64,000 nucleotides of DNA from Collinsella phocaeensis (GCF_900119895.1 NZ_FQLR01000004.1:496001-560000), one strand, 5' to 3'. Counted from the stretch's first letter, positions 8,988-18,447 are shown. Made by a program: numbers and translations. The notes: generated by a model not told the origin, from the letters alone.

Positions 8988-9818
8988 ATGAACGAATCAT
9001 GGCCCCAGGAGCGGGGAGCCCTGGCTGAGCCTGGGAAGCGGATCGAGGTCCTGTGCGCGGACGGGGCGTCCGCCGGGCGGGCGGAAGAGCTCGCGCGGCG
9101 CCTTTCGGCTCCGCTGTGCCCCTGGGCGCCGGCGCGGCCCGGCGAGGCCGACGGCCTTCCGATCGAGCCGGGCACGCTTTACCTCAAGGTCGCGCGCGAC
9201 GGCCTCTCGCTGGCCCGCGACGGCCTTGAGCTCAGGCCCGACTTCACCGAGCTGCTGCCGCGCATCAAGCTGGGGGCGCTTCAGCGCGAGCTGCTCGTCA
9301 AGGCGGCGCGCGTGAAGGGGGCCGAGCGGCCGCGCGCGGTGGACGCTACGGCGGGCCTGGGCGAGGACTCCCTGCTGCTCGCGGCGGCGGGGTTCGAGGT
9401 GACGCTCTGCGAGGCGGACCCGGTGATCGCGGCGCTCCTGGAAGACGCGCTCGCCCGCGCGGCGGCGCACGAGGCGCTGGGTCCCGTCGTCGCGCGCATG
9501 CATCTCGCGGCGGGCGACAGCGTCGCCCATCTCGCGGCGCTGCGGGAGTCCCCCGACGTGGTCTACCTCGACCCGATGTTCCCGGGGCGCACCAAAAGCG
9601 CCAAGGTGAAGAAGAAATTCCAGCTCATCCACGGCCTTGAATGCCCGACCGACCCCATGGACGAGGAGGCCCTTCTGCAGGCTGCGCTCGCGGCGCGTCC
9701 GCGGAAGGTCGTCATCAAGCGCCCCGTCAAGGGCCCGTATCTCGCCGGCGCCAAGCCGAGCCACAGCATCGCCGGCAAGGCCGTGCGCTACGACTGCCTG
9801 GTGCCGCCCCGAGCTTAA
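8988..9818 (+). CDS. rsmJ: RsmJ-like 16S rRNA guanine-N2 methyltransferase
   Basis: 276 residues. AVDATAGLGEDSLLLAAAGFEV is the SAM-binding motif I, followed by LCEADPVIAALL. VYLDPMFPGRTKSAKVKKKFQ is the catalytic (D/N)PP-type region typical of RsmJ, which methylates G1516 of 16S rRNA in E. coli. The C-terminal IKRPVKGPYLAGAKPSHSI is also family-specific. Start choice is uncertain: ATG 8988 has AGGCG before it, while in-frame ATG 8973 lies 15 bases upstream with only a distant GGGAG. A -10-like TAGAAT lies at 8944-8949. It converges on trmL, 155 bp away. Confidence 0.82.
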   Translation: MNESWPQERGALAEPGKRIEVLCADGASAGRAEELARRLSAPLCPWAPARPGEADGLPIEPGTLYLKVARDGLSLARDGLELRPDFTELLPRIKLGALQRELLVKAARVKGAERPRAVDATAGLGEDSLLLAAAGFEVTLCEADPVIAALLEDALARAAAHEALGPVVARMHLAAGDSVAHLAALRESPDVVYLDPMFPGRTKSAKVKKKFQLIHGLECPTDPMDEEALLQAALAARPRKVVIKRPVKGPYLAGAKPSHSIAGKAVRYDCLVPPRA

Positions 9819-9973
9819 CCGGGCTGTCCGACGGACCGGCCGACGCCGCCCGCGACGCTGCGGCCGGCCCGGGCGCCCTGCGACATCGCCCCGGCGCGCG
9901 CCGGCGGCAAGGCGGCCGTGCGCGCCTTTTCCGGATGGCCGCCCCCGGTCGGCCCCGCGCATTCCCAGCGGCC

Positions 9974-10594
9974 CTACAGCTCCCCGGAGAACCCGTCGGT
10001 CGTCTGGCGCAGGGCCTCGTAGAGCACGATCGCGGCGGCGTTGGAGAGGTTGAGCGCGCAGATGCGGTAGTCGTCCGGATCGATGAAGTTGCCGCAGATG
10101 TCCTGGCTCGCGATGGGGGAAGGGCTCGCGCCGTCCGTCTCGGGCCGCAGGGCGTCCGCGCTCGCCCTCCAGGCGTCGCGGTTCGCGAGCGCGCGCTCGT
10201 CGGTGAGCATGGGGATCCGCTCGCAGCGCTCGGCGTAGGCGGCGAGCAGGGTTTCGTCGAGCCCCGCGCTCTCCTTGCCGAAGACGAGGTAGTCTCCGTC
10301 GCGATAGCCGCCCTGGACATAGGTGCGCCGCGCCTTCTTGGTGAGGAAGTGCAGCCGGCGCGCCCCGTCCTCACCGCTCAGGCCGCAGGCCTCGATGAAT
10401 GCCTCCCAGCTCGGGTGGACGCGCACGTCGAGGTTCTCCCAATAGCCGAGTCCCGCGCGGCGCAGCGAGCGCTCGTCGAGCGAGAAGCCGAGCGGCTCGA
10501 TCAGATGCAGGCGGGCGCCGGTGAGCACGCAGGTGCGACCGATGTTGCCGGTGTTGGCGGGGATCTCGGGCTCGACGAGCACGATGTTCAGCAT
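9974..10594 (-). CDS. trmL: TrmL: tRNA (cytidine/uridine-2'-O-)-methyltransferase, position 34
   Basis: 206 residues of SPOUT (SpoU) type with a trefoil-knot fold. It starts MLNIVLVEPEIPANTGNIGRT, as TrmL does. Motif 2 is LVFGKESAGLDE and motif 3 is ALNLSNAAAIVLYEAL. TrmL adds a 2'-O-methyl group to the wobble nucleotide of leucine tRNAs. An insert of about 35 residues (NRDAWRASADALRPETDGAS and following) between motifs 2 and 3 is longer than in E. coli TrmL. AAAGGA stands 6 bases before ATG 10594. The 221 bp up to the amidohydrolase stop contain no recognisable gene or signal. Confidence 0.88.
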   Translation of the reverse strand: MLNIVLVEPEIPANTGNIGRTCVLTGARLHLIEPLGFSLDERSLRRAGLGYWENLDVRVHPSWEAFIEACGLSGEDGARRLHFLTKKARRTYVQGGYRDGDYLVFGKESAGLDETLLAAYAERCERIPMLTDERALANRDAWRASADALRPETDGASPSPIASQDICGNFIDPDDYRICALNLSNAAAIVLYEALRQTTDGFSGEL

Positions 10595-10815
10595 GCGATT
10601 CCTTTCGCGAGGTTGCGGGTAGAGGCCGATTCCGAGGCTCGCGTCCGCGCGCGAGCGGCGCGCATGGGCGCGTGCGGCGGCCGTACGGGGTGCGGCGGGC
10701 GCCCGGCCGGGCGAGCCGGCGGGTCCCGCCGCAGCGTCGGTGCCCGGCATGCCGGCAGCGGCCGGGGCGGCTCCGTGGCCCGCCGCGGCGTGGGTTCAGC
10801 GGGGCGCGGCGGTCC

Positions 10816-12165
10816 CTAGGCGCGATCGCCCAGCGCCTCGACCGGCTGGTCCATGATCCAGTCGAGTTCGGCGTCCAGGGCGGCGTTGCGCTTGACGCGC
10901 GGATGGGCGTTCAGCCTGCCGCGCGCCATCACGTGCGTGACGCGCGCGAGTGCCGAAAGACTGTCGAGCGGGTTGTCGCGCGTGACGATGAGGTCGGCGT
11001 CGTAGCCCGCCGCGACGGTGCCGGTGACGTCGCCGAGGCCGAGCAGCTCCGCGTTGCGCTGCGTCGCCGTGTGCAGCGCGAAGGCGTTGCCCACGCCGAC
11101 GTACTTGGCGAAGTACGCCACCTCGCGCCACATGTCGTACTGCGTGACGTACGGGCAGCTGGAGTCGGTGCCCAGACCGACCGGGATCCCGGTGTCGAGC
11201 GCCTCGCGGGCGCCCCGGATGATGCCCTCGCATACGATGTCCCCGTTGACCTTCTGGGTCTCGGTGGAGTGGGTCTTCTCGGGATCGAGCAGGGCGAACG
11301 GCAGGGCGGGGGAGATGGTGCAGGTGAGGCTCGGCGCGCGGCCGGGCAGCTGCGCGGTGCCCTCGAGGTAGAGCTCGATTATCTCGGGCGTCAGCGGCGC
11401 CCCGTGCTCGATGGTGTCCACGCCCGCCTCGAGCGCGACGCGGACGCCCTCGGTGCTCTCGACGTGCGCCATGACCGGAAGCTGGAGCCGATGCGCCTCG
11501 CGGCAGGCGGCCTCGGCGATGAGCGGGGGCATGCGCAGCACGCCGGGCTCGCCGACCTCGGTGGCGTCGAACACGCCCCCGGTGACGAACAGCTTGATGA
11601 CGTCGGCGCCCTGGGCCATGAGCTCGCGGACGAGCAGCGCGGCCTCCTGCGGCGTGTCGACGGCCTGGGCGAACAGGCCGGCGCCGTGTCCGCCCGGCAC
11701 GGTGACGCCGGTGCCGGGGGCGATGATGCGCGGCCCGTCCGCGCGGCCGGCGTTGACGGCGTCGCGCACGGCGATGTCGGCGAGCAGGGGGTCGCCGGCC
11801 CCGCGCAGCGTCGTCACGCCGCTCATGAGCTGCGTCTGGGCGCTCTTGAGCAGCACGCGCCGCACGACGGCGCGCCCGGGGCCGTTGTCGAGGCGGCGCA
11901 TGAGCGCCCCGGCGTCGCCCGCGGACACGGGCTTGCCCGAGCCGCAGAGGTGGACGTGCATGTTGATGAGGCCCGGCATGAGGTAGGCGCCGTCCAGGTC
12001 GACGACGCGTGCACCCGAGGGGACCTGCGCGATCGCCGCGGGCTCGATGCGGGCGATCTTCGTCCCCTCGACGATGACGGCCATGTTGGGCTGCGGGCGC
12101 ATGTCGGGGCTGCCGTCGAGGACGGTGGCGTTGACGAAGGCGGTGACGGTGTTTCGAGCGGCCAT
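10816..12165 (-). CDS. Metal-dependent amidohydrolase (imidazolonepropionase/prolidase-like)
   Basis: 449 residues. Amidohydrolase motifs: a small N-terminal beta domain, then YLMPGLINMHVHL (HxH metal ligands), a carbamylated-Lys candidate in GADVIKLFVTGG, VMAHVEST (His), GVDTIEHGA (His) and VGLGTDSS (Asp). The C-terminus returns to the beta domain (GTVAAGYDADLIVTRDNP). Relatives act on dipeptides or cyclic amides, and the substrate here is unknown. ATG 12165 is preceded by GGAG about 8 bases away. The upstream 137 bp carry the repeat ACACACT/AGTGTGT, and an IS110-type element is inserted directly behind it, so its normal promoter region may have been altered. Confidence 0.8.
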   Translation of the reverse strand: MAARNTVTAFVNATVLDGSPDMRPQPNMAVIVEGTKIARIEPAAIAQVPSGARVVDLDGAYLMPGLINMHVHLCGSGKPVSAGDAGALMRRLDNGPGRAVVRRVLLKSAQTQLMSGVTTLRGAGDPLLADIAVRDAVNAGRADGPRIIAPGTGVTVPGGHGAGLFAQAVDTPQEAALLVRELMAQGADVIKLFVTGGVFDATEVGEPGVLRMPPLIAEAACREAHRLQLPVMAHVESTEGVRVALEAGVDTIEHGAPLTPEIIELYLEGTAQLPGRAPSLTCTISPALPFALLDPEKTHSTETQKVNGDIVCEGIIRGAREALDTGIPVGLGTDSSCPYVTQYDMWREVAYFAKYVGVGNAFALHTATQRNAELLGLGDVTGTVAAGYDADLIVTRDNPLDSLSALARVTHVMARGRLNAHPRVKRNAALDAELDWIMDQPVEALGDRA

Positions 12166-12415
12166 GGCGGGCTCCAATCTCTCACGGATGCACACAGTGT
12201 AGTGTGTCTCCCTCAGGGAGGGGCGCGAGAGGGGGCGCGGGCACGGCGCGGGCGGCGCCGTGTGCCGCACGGGGGCGATGGGGTCCCGCTCACCGTGAGA
12301 CGATATGAGTTGAACATTGGGAGCCCCTCCCCTTGTAGCTCTATCGTGGGTCGGGCGACAATGGTCGTAACGCCAACCGTGGCCGCGCGCCACATGCGAC
12401 GGAGAGGGGCCCGCC

Positions 12416-13519
12416 ATGTCCAATTATGTCACAGCCATCGGTCTCGACGTCCACGCGAGGAGCATCTCCGCATGCGCCTTCGACCCCATGACCGGCGAGG
12501 TGGTCCGGGCCAGGTTCGGCTACGACCCGGCGTCGGTCGCCGAGTGGGTCCTGGGGTTCGAGTCGCCCAAGGCGGTGTACGAGAGCGGCCCGACCGGCTT
12601 CCACCTGTGCCGCGCCCTGCGCGCCCTCGGCGTCGACTGCGCCGTGGGCGCCGTCTCCAAGATGCACCGGCCCGCGGCCGACCGGGGCCGCAAGAACGAC
12701 CGGCGCGACGCCGAGTGGCTGGCCAGGCTCCTCGCCTGCCGCAACGTCGTCGAGGTGTGGGTGCCCGATGACCGCACCGAGGCCGCCCGGGACCTCTCCC
12801 GCGCGCTCGAGGACGCCCGCGACGACCTGCAGCGCGCCAGGCAGCGCATGTCCAAGTTCCTGCTCAGGCACGGCCTGGTGTTCGACGAGACGACGCCGGC
12901 CGGGCGCCGCAGGTCGAACTGGACCGAGGCGTACTGGAGGTGGGCGAGGTCGATCGAGTTCGGCGAGGCCGACGACGCGGCCGCCTACGAGCACTACATG
13001 GACGCCGTGGAGCGCTGCGCCGAGGCCAAGAGGGAGCTCGAGCGCAAGGTGGAGGAGGCCGCCGCGCGCCCCGGGTGGGCGCCTGTCGTCGACGCGCTCT
13101 GCCTGGTGAAGGGCATCGACGTCGCGAGTGCCTTCCTGCTCGCCGCCGAGGCCGGCGACTTCTCGAGGTTCCCGACCGCGCCGTCGTTCGCCTCGTGGTG
13201 CGGCCTGGCCCCCTCGGAGCGCTCGAGCGGCGAGACGGAGTCGCGCGGCGGGATCACCCGCGCCGGTAACGGCCACGTCCGGCGCGCGCTGGTCGAGGCG
13301 TCCTGGCACGTCCCGATGTCGACGAGGCACCCCAAGAAGCCGAGGCCGGGCCACGGGGTCGCGCCGGCCGTGTCGAGGCACGCCGCGAAGTGCAACCGCC
13401 GCCTGCAGGACAGGCGGGACGCCATGTCCCAGGCGGGGAAGAGGCCGTGCGTGGCGAACTGCGCGACGGCCCGCGAGATGGCCTGCTGGGTCTGGGCGAT
13501 AGCGCTCATGGCCCGGTAG
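12416..13519 (+). CDS. IS110-family transposase (DEDD recombinase)
   Basis: 367 residues. The N-terminal RuvC-like DEDD domain shows D11 in IGLDVHARS, E56 in VYESGPT, and D95/D98 in KNDRRDAEW. A coiled-coil stretch of about 80 residues follows. The C-terminal Transposase_20 domain has LVKGIDVASAFLLAAE, FASWCGLAPSERSSGE (the serine-containing region implicated in strand cleavage), then GGITRAGNGHVRRALVEASW. GGAGAGGGG precedes ATG 12416. The frame is intact and the element looks recently active. This family is guided to target sites by a structured bridge RNA made from the element's own non-coding end. Confidence 0.93.
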   Translation: MSNYVTAIGLDVHARSISACAFDPMTGEVVRARFGYDPASVAEWVLGFESPKAVYESGPTGFHLCRALRALGVDCAVGAVSKMHRPAADRGRKNDRRDAEWLARLLACRNVVEVWVPDDRTEAARDLSRALEDARDDLQRARQRMSKFLLRHGLVFDETTPAGRRRSNWTEAYWRWARSIEFGEADDAAAYEHYMDAVERCAEAKRELERKVEEAAARPGWAPVVDALCLVKGIDVASAFLLAAEAGDFSRFPTAPSFASWCGLAPSERSSGETESRGGITRAGNGHVRRALVEASWHVPMSTRHPKKPRPGHGVAPAVSRHAAKCNRRLQDRRDAMSQAGKRPCVANCATAREMACWVWAIALMAR

Positions 13520-13812
13520 CGCCCGCGGCCCCATAGGAGTCCGACCCCGGGGGCTCGCCGCGCTCGAGGCCGTTGGGAGGCCGTTCCAGTCCTTTTTCTG
13601 GGCGGCGGGAGACCGCCACGCCCGCCACGAGACTGCGACCGAGCGGAGGCCCCCAGCCGTAGCAACGAGATGCGGTTCCGACCCGCGGATATTAGAGTGC
13701 CGAACGTGCGTCGAGCAGACACGCCCTCAAGCGGCGCGGCCACCGGGTGAAGATAGATGGACCCTGCCCTCCGCGGTAGCTCCGCGGAGGGCAGGGCCTT
13801 TTTGCCACTTGA
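13520..13812 (+). ncRNA. Candidate bridge-RNA region of the IS110-type element
   Basis: About 290 bases between the transposase stop and the right inverted repeat contain no credible reading frame but several GC-rich hairpins. They end in a textbook terminator at 13762-13804. In IS1111-type elements the bridge RNA that recognises target and donor DNA is encoded at this end. Position, length and structure are seen; identity as a bridge RNA is inference. The target-binding and donor-binding loops were not resolved. Confidence 0.35.
13762..13804 (+). terminator. Rho-independent terminator inside the IS right end
   Basis: A 15-bp perfect stem, CCCTGCCCTCCGCGG (13762-13776) with its complement (13782-13796), has a TAGCT loop and is followed by CCTTTTTG. 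It ends transcription from the transposase or from the structured RNA just upstream. Confidence 0.85.
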
Positions 13813-13829
13813 CAATGTTCAACTCATAT

Positions 13830-14310
13830 TAAAAAGGATGGAGTCCAGAGCAGCAAGAAGGCCTTCGGGCCGGCTTCTCGCCGTGCCGGGGCCATGGCTG
13901 CGGGGCGATTCCCTTGCCCGTGCGCGACGCGCCCGTTGGATGATCGGGCGCCTCGCGGGAGGGCGCCCCGTGGCGCATCATGATGATCTGCCGGAAGCGG
14001 CCGTGCCCCTGCCGTCCGGCAGCAGCGCGCCGGCACATGATGGTGCGCCGACAGGAGGGCCCCTGTGCCGCCGCGATCCGGGACGGCACGTCGGCACATC
14101 ATGATTCGCTGTCAGGCGCGCCTTCCGGCAGCGACGTCGACCGGTACCCGGACCCTGCCGACTCCGGGAGGTTCGTTTCCCGTTTCGGCGATTTCGTCCC
14201 TTCGCATCTCCGTCGGCCCGCAGCAGAAAGCGGCCCGGACGCAACCTCGATCGGTGCGTCCGGGCCGCTTGTCGTTGCGGGGCGGATGTGGGGTGCCGGG
14301 TGCCTTGGGG
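13830..14310. other. Gene-free stretch with three spaced boxes
   Basis: This 480-bp gap between the IS and the leftward membrane protein has no convincing gene. It contains three related 14-base boxes, GGCGCATCATGATG (13972-13985), GGCACATGATGGTG (14032-14045) and GGCACATCATGATT (14093-14106), spaced 60 and 61 bp apart. Each is built around an ATCATGAT-like palindrome in otherwise GC-rich sequence. The right end holds the terminator of the membrane protein gene. Confidence 0.45.
14228..14270 (-). terminator. Terminator of the leftward zinc-ribbon membrane protein gene
   Basis: A 16-bp stem (14228-14243 with 14255-14270) is read leftward as AAGCGGCCCGGACGCA and its complement. It is followed by TTTCTG on the - strand, 40 bp beyond the stop codon at 14311. 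Confidence 0.75.
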
Positions 14311-14763
14311 CTAGGAGTTCTTCTCGACCTTGGTGCCGCATTTGGGGCACGTCACGCGGATCTTGCCCTTGCCGCGCGGGACGGAGAGCATCTGGCCGCA
14401 GTTCTTGCACTTGAAGTACAGCGTGGTCTTGCGGTTGTCCCACATCTTCTGGGCCGTGCGCTTCTTGCGGTCGAACGCCGCCTCGGCGTTGGCCGCGGCT
14501 CGGCCGGCCGCCCCGGCGCGGGGTCCGCGGGTGGCGAAGGGGATCTTGGAGACGAGCTCGAGGTACATGTCGTTCTCGTGCGCGCGGGCAGGGCTATCCG
14601 GTGAGAACGCGCGGAACAGCGCGACCAGCACGACGATGAGCGCGATGATGCCCAGCCACTGGATGGTGAACAGCGATCCGATAAGGGCGAGCAGCAGGGA
14701 CAGGCCGCCGAGCGCGTAGGTGAGCTCGTCGGCGCCGCGGCGCCCGTTCATGAAGTCGTTCAT
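14311..14763 (-). CDS. Small membrane protein with C-terminal zinc ribbon (function unknown)
   Basis: 150 residues. Residues about 15-50 form one or two membrane helices (LTYALGGLSLLLALIGSLF and IQWLGIIALIVVLVALFRAF). The middle is Ala/Arg-rich and soluble. The end has a CxxC...CxxC zinc ribbon (FKCKNCGQMLSVPRGKGKIR then VTCPKCGT), as in prokaryotic zinc-ribbon proteins of unknown role. ATG 14763 was taken as the start because it precedes the hydrophobic part directly. It lies 125 bp downstream of csoR on the same strand and has its own terminator. A link with copper handling is not supported beyond position. Confidence 0.7.
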   Translation of the reverse strand: MNDFMNGRRGADELTYALGGLSLLLALIGSLFTIQWLGIIALIVVLVALFRAFSPDSPARAHENDMYLELVSKIPFATRGPRAGAAGRAAANAEAAFDRKKRTAQKMWDNRKTTLYFKCKNCGQMLSVPRGKGKIRVTCPKCGTKVEKNS

Positions 14764-14888
14764 GGTGCCTCGATTCTCGATTCGTTTTCGAATAGGCTCG
14801 ATTCTACCCGTTTTTCGCCCTCGATGTGCCGGCATGGCGTCGGAGGCGGCGGTCGTGCCGCGCCGCATCGCCCCTGCGCCCGGGCGCC

Positions 14889-15161
14889 CTACTTGGCCAG
14901 CTTGTCGATCACGCGGGCGATCTCGGCGATCTTCTCGTCCTTCTCCTCGGGTGTCCCCGCGTCGGCGGCGGTGCGGACGCACCCCTCGATGTGGGCCTTG
15001 AGGACGTCCGCGTTGATGCGGGCGATGAGTGACTCGGTCGCCATGAGCTGCGTGGATATGTCGATGCAGTAGCGGTCGTCCTCGACCATGCGCAAGATGC
15101 CGTCGATCTGTCCGCGGGCGGTCTTGAGCAGGCGGACGGTGCGGTCCCGGTCGGCCATCAT
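14889..15161 (-). CDS. csoR: CsoR-family copper-sensing repressor
   Basis: 90 residues, all-helical DUF156/CsoR fold. The Cu(I) ligands are in the expected order and spacing: C32 (YCIDISTQ), H57 and C61 (LKAHIEGCV). This Cys-His-Cys set marks copper sensors rather than the nickel or formaldehyde members. CsoR tetramers bind G-tract pseudo-palindromes and release DNA on Cu(I) binding. AAGGAGG lies 7 bases before ATG 15161. It is the last gene of copA-copZ-csoR. A matching operator stands upstream of copA, so autoregulation of the whole run is likely. Confidence 0.92.
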   Translation of the reverse strand: MMADRDRTVRLLKTARGQIDGILRMVEDDRYCIDISTQLMATESLIARINADVLKAHIEGCVRTAADAGTPEEKDEKIAEIARVIDKLAK

Positions 15162-15270
15162 GGGCGGGCCTCCTTCTTGAGGGTCGGCGAGCGCCTGCGA
15201 CCGGCCGCTCCGCCAGGGGCGGGGGCGGGCCGGATGCGCGGGCGCTCGGGGTTCGGACGGGTCGCGGGCG

Positions 15271-15492
15271 TTACGCCGCCTCGACCGACAGCGCGCGGAA
15301 CGTCTCGCCCGCGGACGCGACCGCATCGGCGAGCTGCTGCGGGGCGATCGTGTCGTCGCAGCTCACCTCGACGCGCTGCGCCTCGTGGTCGGCGTCGGCG
15401 TACGAGACGCCGGGGACGGCGAGCAGCGCGGTCTCGACTTTCGCATCGCAGTGGCCGCACATGAGGCCCGAGGTCTTGATGATGTACTCCAT
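15271..15492 (-). CDS. copZ: CopZ-like copper chaperone (heavy-metal-associated domain)
   Basis: 73 residues, a single ferredoxin-like HMA domain. The metal site is GLMCGHC (C12, C15) near the N-terminus. VPGVSYADADHEAQRVEV is the typical beta strand before the second helix. It carries Cu(I) to CopA or CsoR in the cytosol. GGGAGGAACCAACC precedes ATG. It lies 145 bp after copA, and this gap has a -10-like TATTCT of its own, so a separate internal promoter is possible. Confidence 0.9.
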   Translation of the reverse strand: MEYIIKTSGLMCGHCDAKVETALLAVPGVSYADADHEAQRVEVSCDDTIAPQQLADAVASAGETFRALSVEAA

Positions 15493-15637
15493 GGTTGGTT
15501 CCTCCCTGTAGTTGGGTTTGCGTATCAGAATACCGGTTATCGGCCGCGATGGCCGCCGTTCTCGGCAAGGCGGGCGATCCCGCGTGGATGCCGCGGCGCT
15601 ATCGCGCGTCGGCGCCTTGTCGACCGGCGCGGCGCCG

Positions 15638-17965
15638 CTAGGCCTTCGGCTTGAAGCCCCTCAGGCGCAGTGCGTTGGCGACGACGCAGACGCTCGATGC
15701 GCTCATGGCGGCGGCGCCGAACATCGGCGAGAGCTGCCAGCCGAGCAGCGGGTAGAAGAGCCCGGCTGCCAGCGGGATGCCGCAGGCGTTGTAGACGAGC
15801 GCCCAGAACAGGTCCTGCTTGATGTTGCGGATCGTCGCGCGCGAGAGCTCGACCGCGCGCGCGACGTCCATGAGATCGCTGTGCATGAGCACCACGTCGG
15901 CGCCCTCCTTCGCGACATCCGCCCCGGCGCCGATCGCCAGCCCGACGTCGGCGCGGGCGAGGGCGGGGGAGTCGTTGATGCCGTCGCCCACCATGGCGAC
16001 GCGCCCGCCGCGCTCCTGGAGCTCTCGGACGTGCCGCTCCTTGTCCTCGGGCATGACGTCTGCGATGACGGCGTCCGCCGGCAGGCCGACGCGCCGGGCG
16101 ACCGCCTCGGCGGTGGCGCGGTTGTCGCCCGTGAGCATGACCGCGCGGATGCCGAGCCGGCCCAGCTCGGCGATGGCCGCCGCGCTCGTCGGCTTCACCT
16201 CGTCCGCGACGGCTATGACGCCCGCGAGCTCCCCGTTTTGCGCGAAGAAGAGCGGGGTCTTGCCCTCCCGGGCGAGCGACTCGGCGAGATCTCCGTCGAC
16301 TGCCACGCCGAGCTCGCCCATGAGCGCGGCGTTGCCGGCGGCGACCTGGTTGCCCCCCTCGCGTGCGGTCACGCCGTGTCCCGGTATGGCGCGGAAGTCC
16401 TGCACCTGGCGGGCGACGATGCCCATCTCCTCGGCGCGCTCCATGATGGCGGCGGCCAGCGGGTGCTCGCTGCCGTGCTCGAGGGCGCAGGCGAGCTTCA
16501 TGAGGGCGCGCTCGGAGAGGACGGGCGAGCCGTCCGCGCGCGCGGCGGGCAGGATGTCGGTCACGGACGGGGCGCCGTACGTGACCGTGCCCGTCTTGTC
16601 GAGCACGACCGTGTCGACGGCGTGTAGGTTCTCGAGCGCCTCGGCGTTCTTGAACAGGACCCCCATCTCGGCCCCGCGCCCCGTGCCGACCATGATCGCA
16701 ACGGGCGTGGCGAGCCCGAGGGCGCACGGGCAGCTGATTACCACGACCGCGACGGCGGCGGTGAGCGCCTGGTTGATGCTGCCTCCCGCGACGATCCACG
16801 CGGCGAAGGTGACCGCCGCGATGCCGAGCACGACGGGGACGAACACGCCGGCCACCTTGTCCGCGAGCCGCGCGATCGGCGCCTTGGTGGCGTTCGCCTC
16901 CTCGACGAGACGCACGATGCGCGCGAGCGCGGTGTCGGCGCCCACGCGGGTGGCGCGGAAGGTGAACGAGCCGGTTCGGTTGACCGTGGCCGCCGACACC
17001 GTGTCTCCGGGCCCCTTTTCGACGGGGATCGACTCGCCCGTCAGGGCGCTTTCGTCCACGGCGGACGCCCCCGAAAGCACGACGCCGTCGACCGGGATGG
17101 ACTCGCCGGGCCGCACGAGCACGGTCTGCCCGACCGCGATGCGCTCGACGGCGACGGTCGTCTCGCCGCCCTGGTCATCGAGGACGGCCGCCGTCTTGGG
17201 GGCGAGGTCGATGAGCGCCTCGATGGCGCTGCCCGTCTTGGACTTGCTGCGGGTTTCCAGGTACTTGCCCACGGTGACGAGCGTGAGGATCGTGCCCGCG
17301 CTCTCGAAGTAGAGGTTGTCCATGGCCGTCATGTGCGCGGCGTGGATGTCGCCCGCGGCGAGCTGGTCGGCCATGACGAACATCGCGAACGCCGACCAGC
17401 CGGCGCTCGCGCCGGCGCCGATCGCGATCAGGGCGTCCATGGTGGGCGCGCCGTGCGCGAGCGAGGTGAGGCCGCCTTTGAAGTAGGCGCGGTTGACGTA
17501 GAGGATGGGGACGGTGAGGACGAGCTCGGTGAGGGCGAGCGTCATGGCGTGCGCTGGGTCGGTGAAGACGGACGGGACGGGCCAGCCGAGCATGTGCCCC
17601 ATGCCTATATAGAAGAGCGGGATCCAGAACGCGAACGAGGCGGCGAGCCGACCGCGCATCGCGCGCGCGGTCTCTGCCAGCTTCTTGGTGGGTGACTCCA
17701 TGCGCGCCGGAACGGCGGATGCCTGGTTGCCTGCCGACTGCGCGGCGCCGCCGCCGACGGGTTTCGCGGTGTAGCCCGCGCGGTCGACGGCCTGCGCGAT
17801 CGCGTCGGCGTCGAGGCGGTTCTCGTCGAAGTCGACGGCCATCGAGCCGGCGAGCAGGTTGACCGAAACGTCGCTCACGCCGTCCAGCTTGGCGACGGCG
17901 CGCTCCACATGGGCCTGGCAGGCCGTGCAGGTCATGCCGCCGACGTCGAAGTTCTCGTGTGCCAT
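15638..17965 (-). CDS. copA: CopA-type Cu(I)-exporting P1B-ATPase
   Basis: 775 residues. One N-terminal HMA domain ([13 protein letters not shown]13, C16) is followed by eight expected membrane helices, the CPC metal motif in [14 protein letters not shown] near residue 412, phosphorylation motif DKTGTVT, the HP motif in [11 protein letters not shown], and the hinge [21 protein letters not shown] with these flanks indicates Cu(I)/Ag(I) efflux across the cell membrane. ATG 17965 is chosen over upstream frames because GGAGGAG precedes it and the HMA domain begins immediately. It leads the leftward copper operon, with a CsoR-type site about 80 bp upstream. Confidence 0.95.
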   Translation of the reverse strand: MAHENFDVGGMTCTACQAHVERAVAKLDGVSDVSVNLLAGSMAVDFDENRLDADAIAQAVDRAGYTAKPVGGGAAQSAGNQASAVPARMESPTKKLAETARAMRGRLAASFAFWIPLFYIGMGHMLGWPVPSVFTDPAHAMTLALTELVLTVPILYVNRAYFKGGLTSLAHGAPTMDALIAIGAGASAGWSAFAMFVMADQLAAGDIHAAHMTAMDNLYFESAGTILTLVTVGKYLETRSKSKTGSAIEALIDLAPKTAAVLDDQGGETTVAVERIAVGQTVLVRPGESIPVDGVVLSGASAVDESALTGESIPVEKGPGDTVSAATVNRTGSFTFRATRVGADTALARIVRLVEEANATKAPIARLADKVAGVFVPVVLGIAAVTFAAWIVAGGSINQALTAAVAVVVISCPCALGLATPVAIMVGTGRGAEMGVLFKNAEALENLHAVDTVVLDKTGTVTYGAPSVTDILPAARADGSPVLSERALMKLACALEHGSEHPLAAAIMERAEEMGIVARQVQDFRAIPGHGVTAREGGNQVAAGNAALMGELGVAVDGDLAESLAREGKTPLFFAQNGELAGVIAVADEVKPTSAAAIAELGRLGIRAVMLTGDNRATAEAVARRVGLPADAVIADVMPEDKERHVRELQERGGRVAMVGDGINDSPALARADVGLAIGAGADVAKEGADVVLMHSDLMDVARAVELSRATIRNIKQDLFWALVYNACGIPLAAGLFYPLLGWQLSPMFGAAAMSASSVCVVANALRLRGFKPKA

Positions 17966-18037
17966 GGATGCTCCTCCGGTATCGATATCGCCGCTTCTCC
18001 CGCGACGCGCTCTTTCGCAAAACTGGGCCGTCTTGGC

Positions 18038-18067
18038 TATCATACCCCCACACCCCCAGGGGGTATT
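18038..18067 (-). promoter_or_regulatory. copA promoter with CsoR-type operator
   Basis: On the + strand an ATACCCCC block (18042-18049) is followed by ACCCCCAGGGGGTAT (18052-18066), a G-tract pseudo-palindrome like known CsoR boxes. On the - strand TATGAT (18043-18038) at its edge serves as the copA -10, so bound CsoR would cover the promoter core. The 380 bp to the right (18071-18447) hold no recognisable gene. Confidence 0.75.
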
Positions 18068-18447
18068 CGAGAAAGCGATAAAAGTTTGACTTGGGTTACA
18101 TAGGCGTTCGCATGCGCGTCGGGCCGTATGCCGGCTTTATCGCAGGGAATGGCCTTTATCACCTTTGCCGTCCGGCCGGACAGTGCGGATCCGAGGGGCT
18201 TGGGGGTGCGGAGGGCGGGCGTGGGGGACGGTTCGGCGATTTCGCGTGGCGCGCAGGAAGTGCGCCGAGGTAGGCTGGAGCATAGCGCGGGCTTTCGATG
18301 CCCGTCTGCGCGCATCGAGGGGTTAAGCAGGACGAAGCCGACGCGAGTCCAGGGCGGTGACGTGCGATCGCGCTCGCGGTGCAGGGCCGAGAAGCCGGCT
18401 AAGGGGCGGCGCCCTGGGTTGCCTGCGTGCCCGAAAGGAGACGTATC

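Larger units (their letters stand above)
12303..13829 (+). mobile_element. IS110-family (IS1111-like) insertion sequence
   Basis: A perfect 17-bp inverted repeat, ATATGAGTTGAACATTG (12303-12319) and its complement (13813-13829), bounds a single transposase gene. Known IS1111-group members have subterminal inverted repeats and a long 3' non-coding end; IS110-group members lack such repeats and have the long non-coding part at the 5' end. Here the 3' part is about 310 bp and the 5' part about 113 bp, so the IS1111-like layout fits. The true ends may lie a few bases outside the repeats. No target duplication is visible, as expected for the family. Confidence 0.85.
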
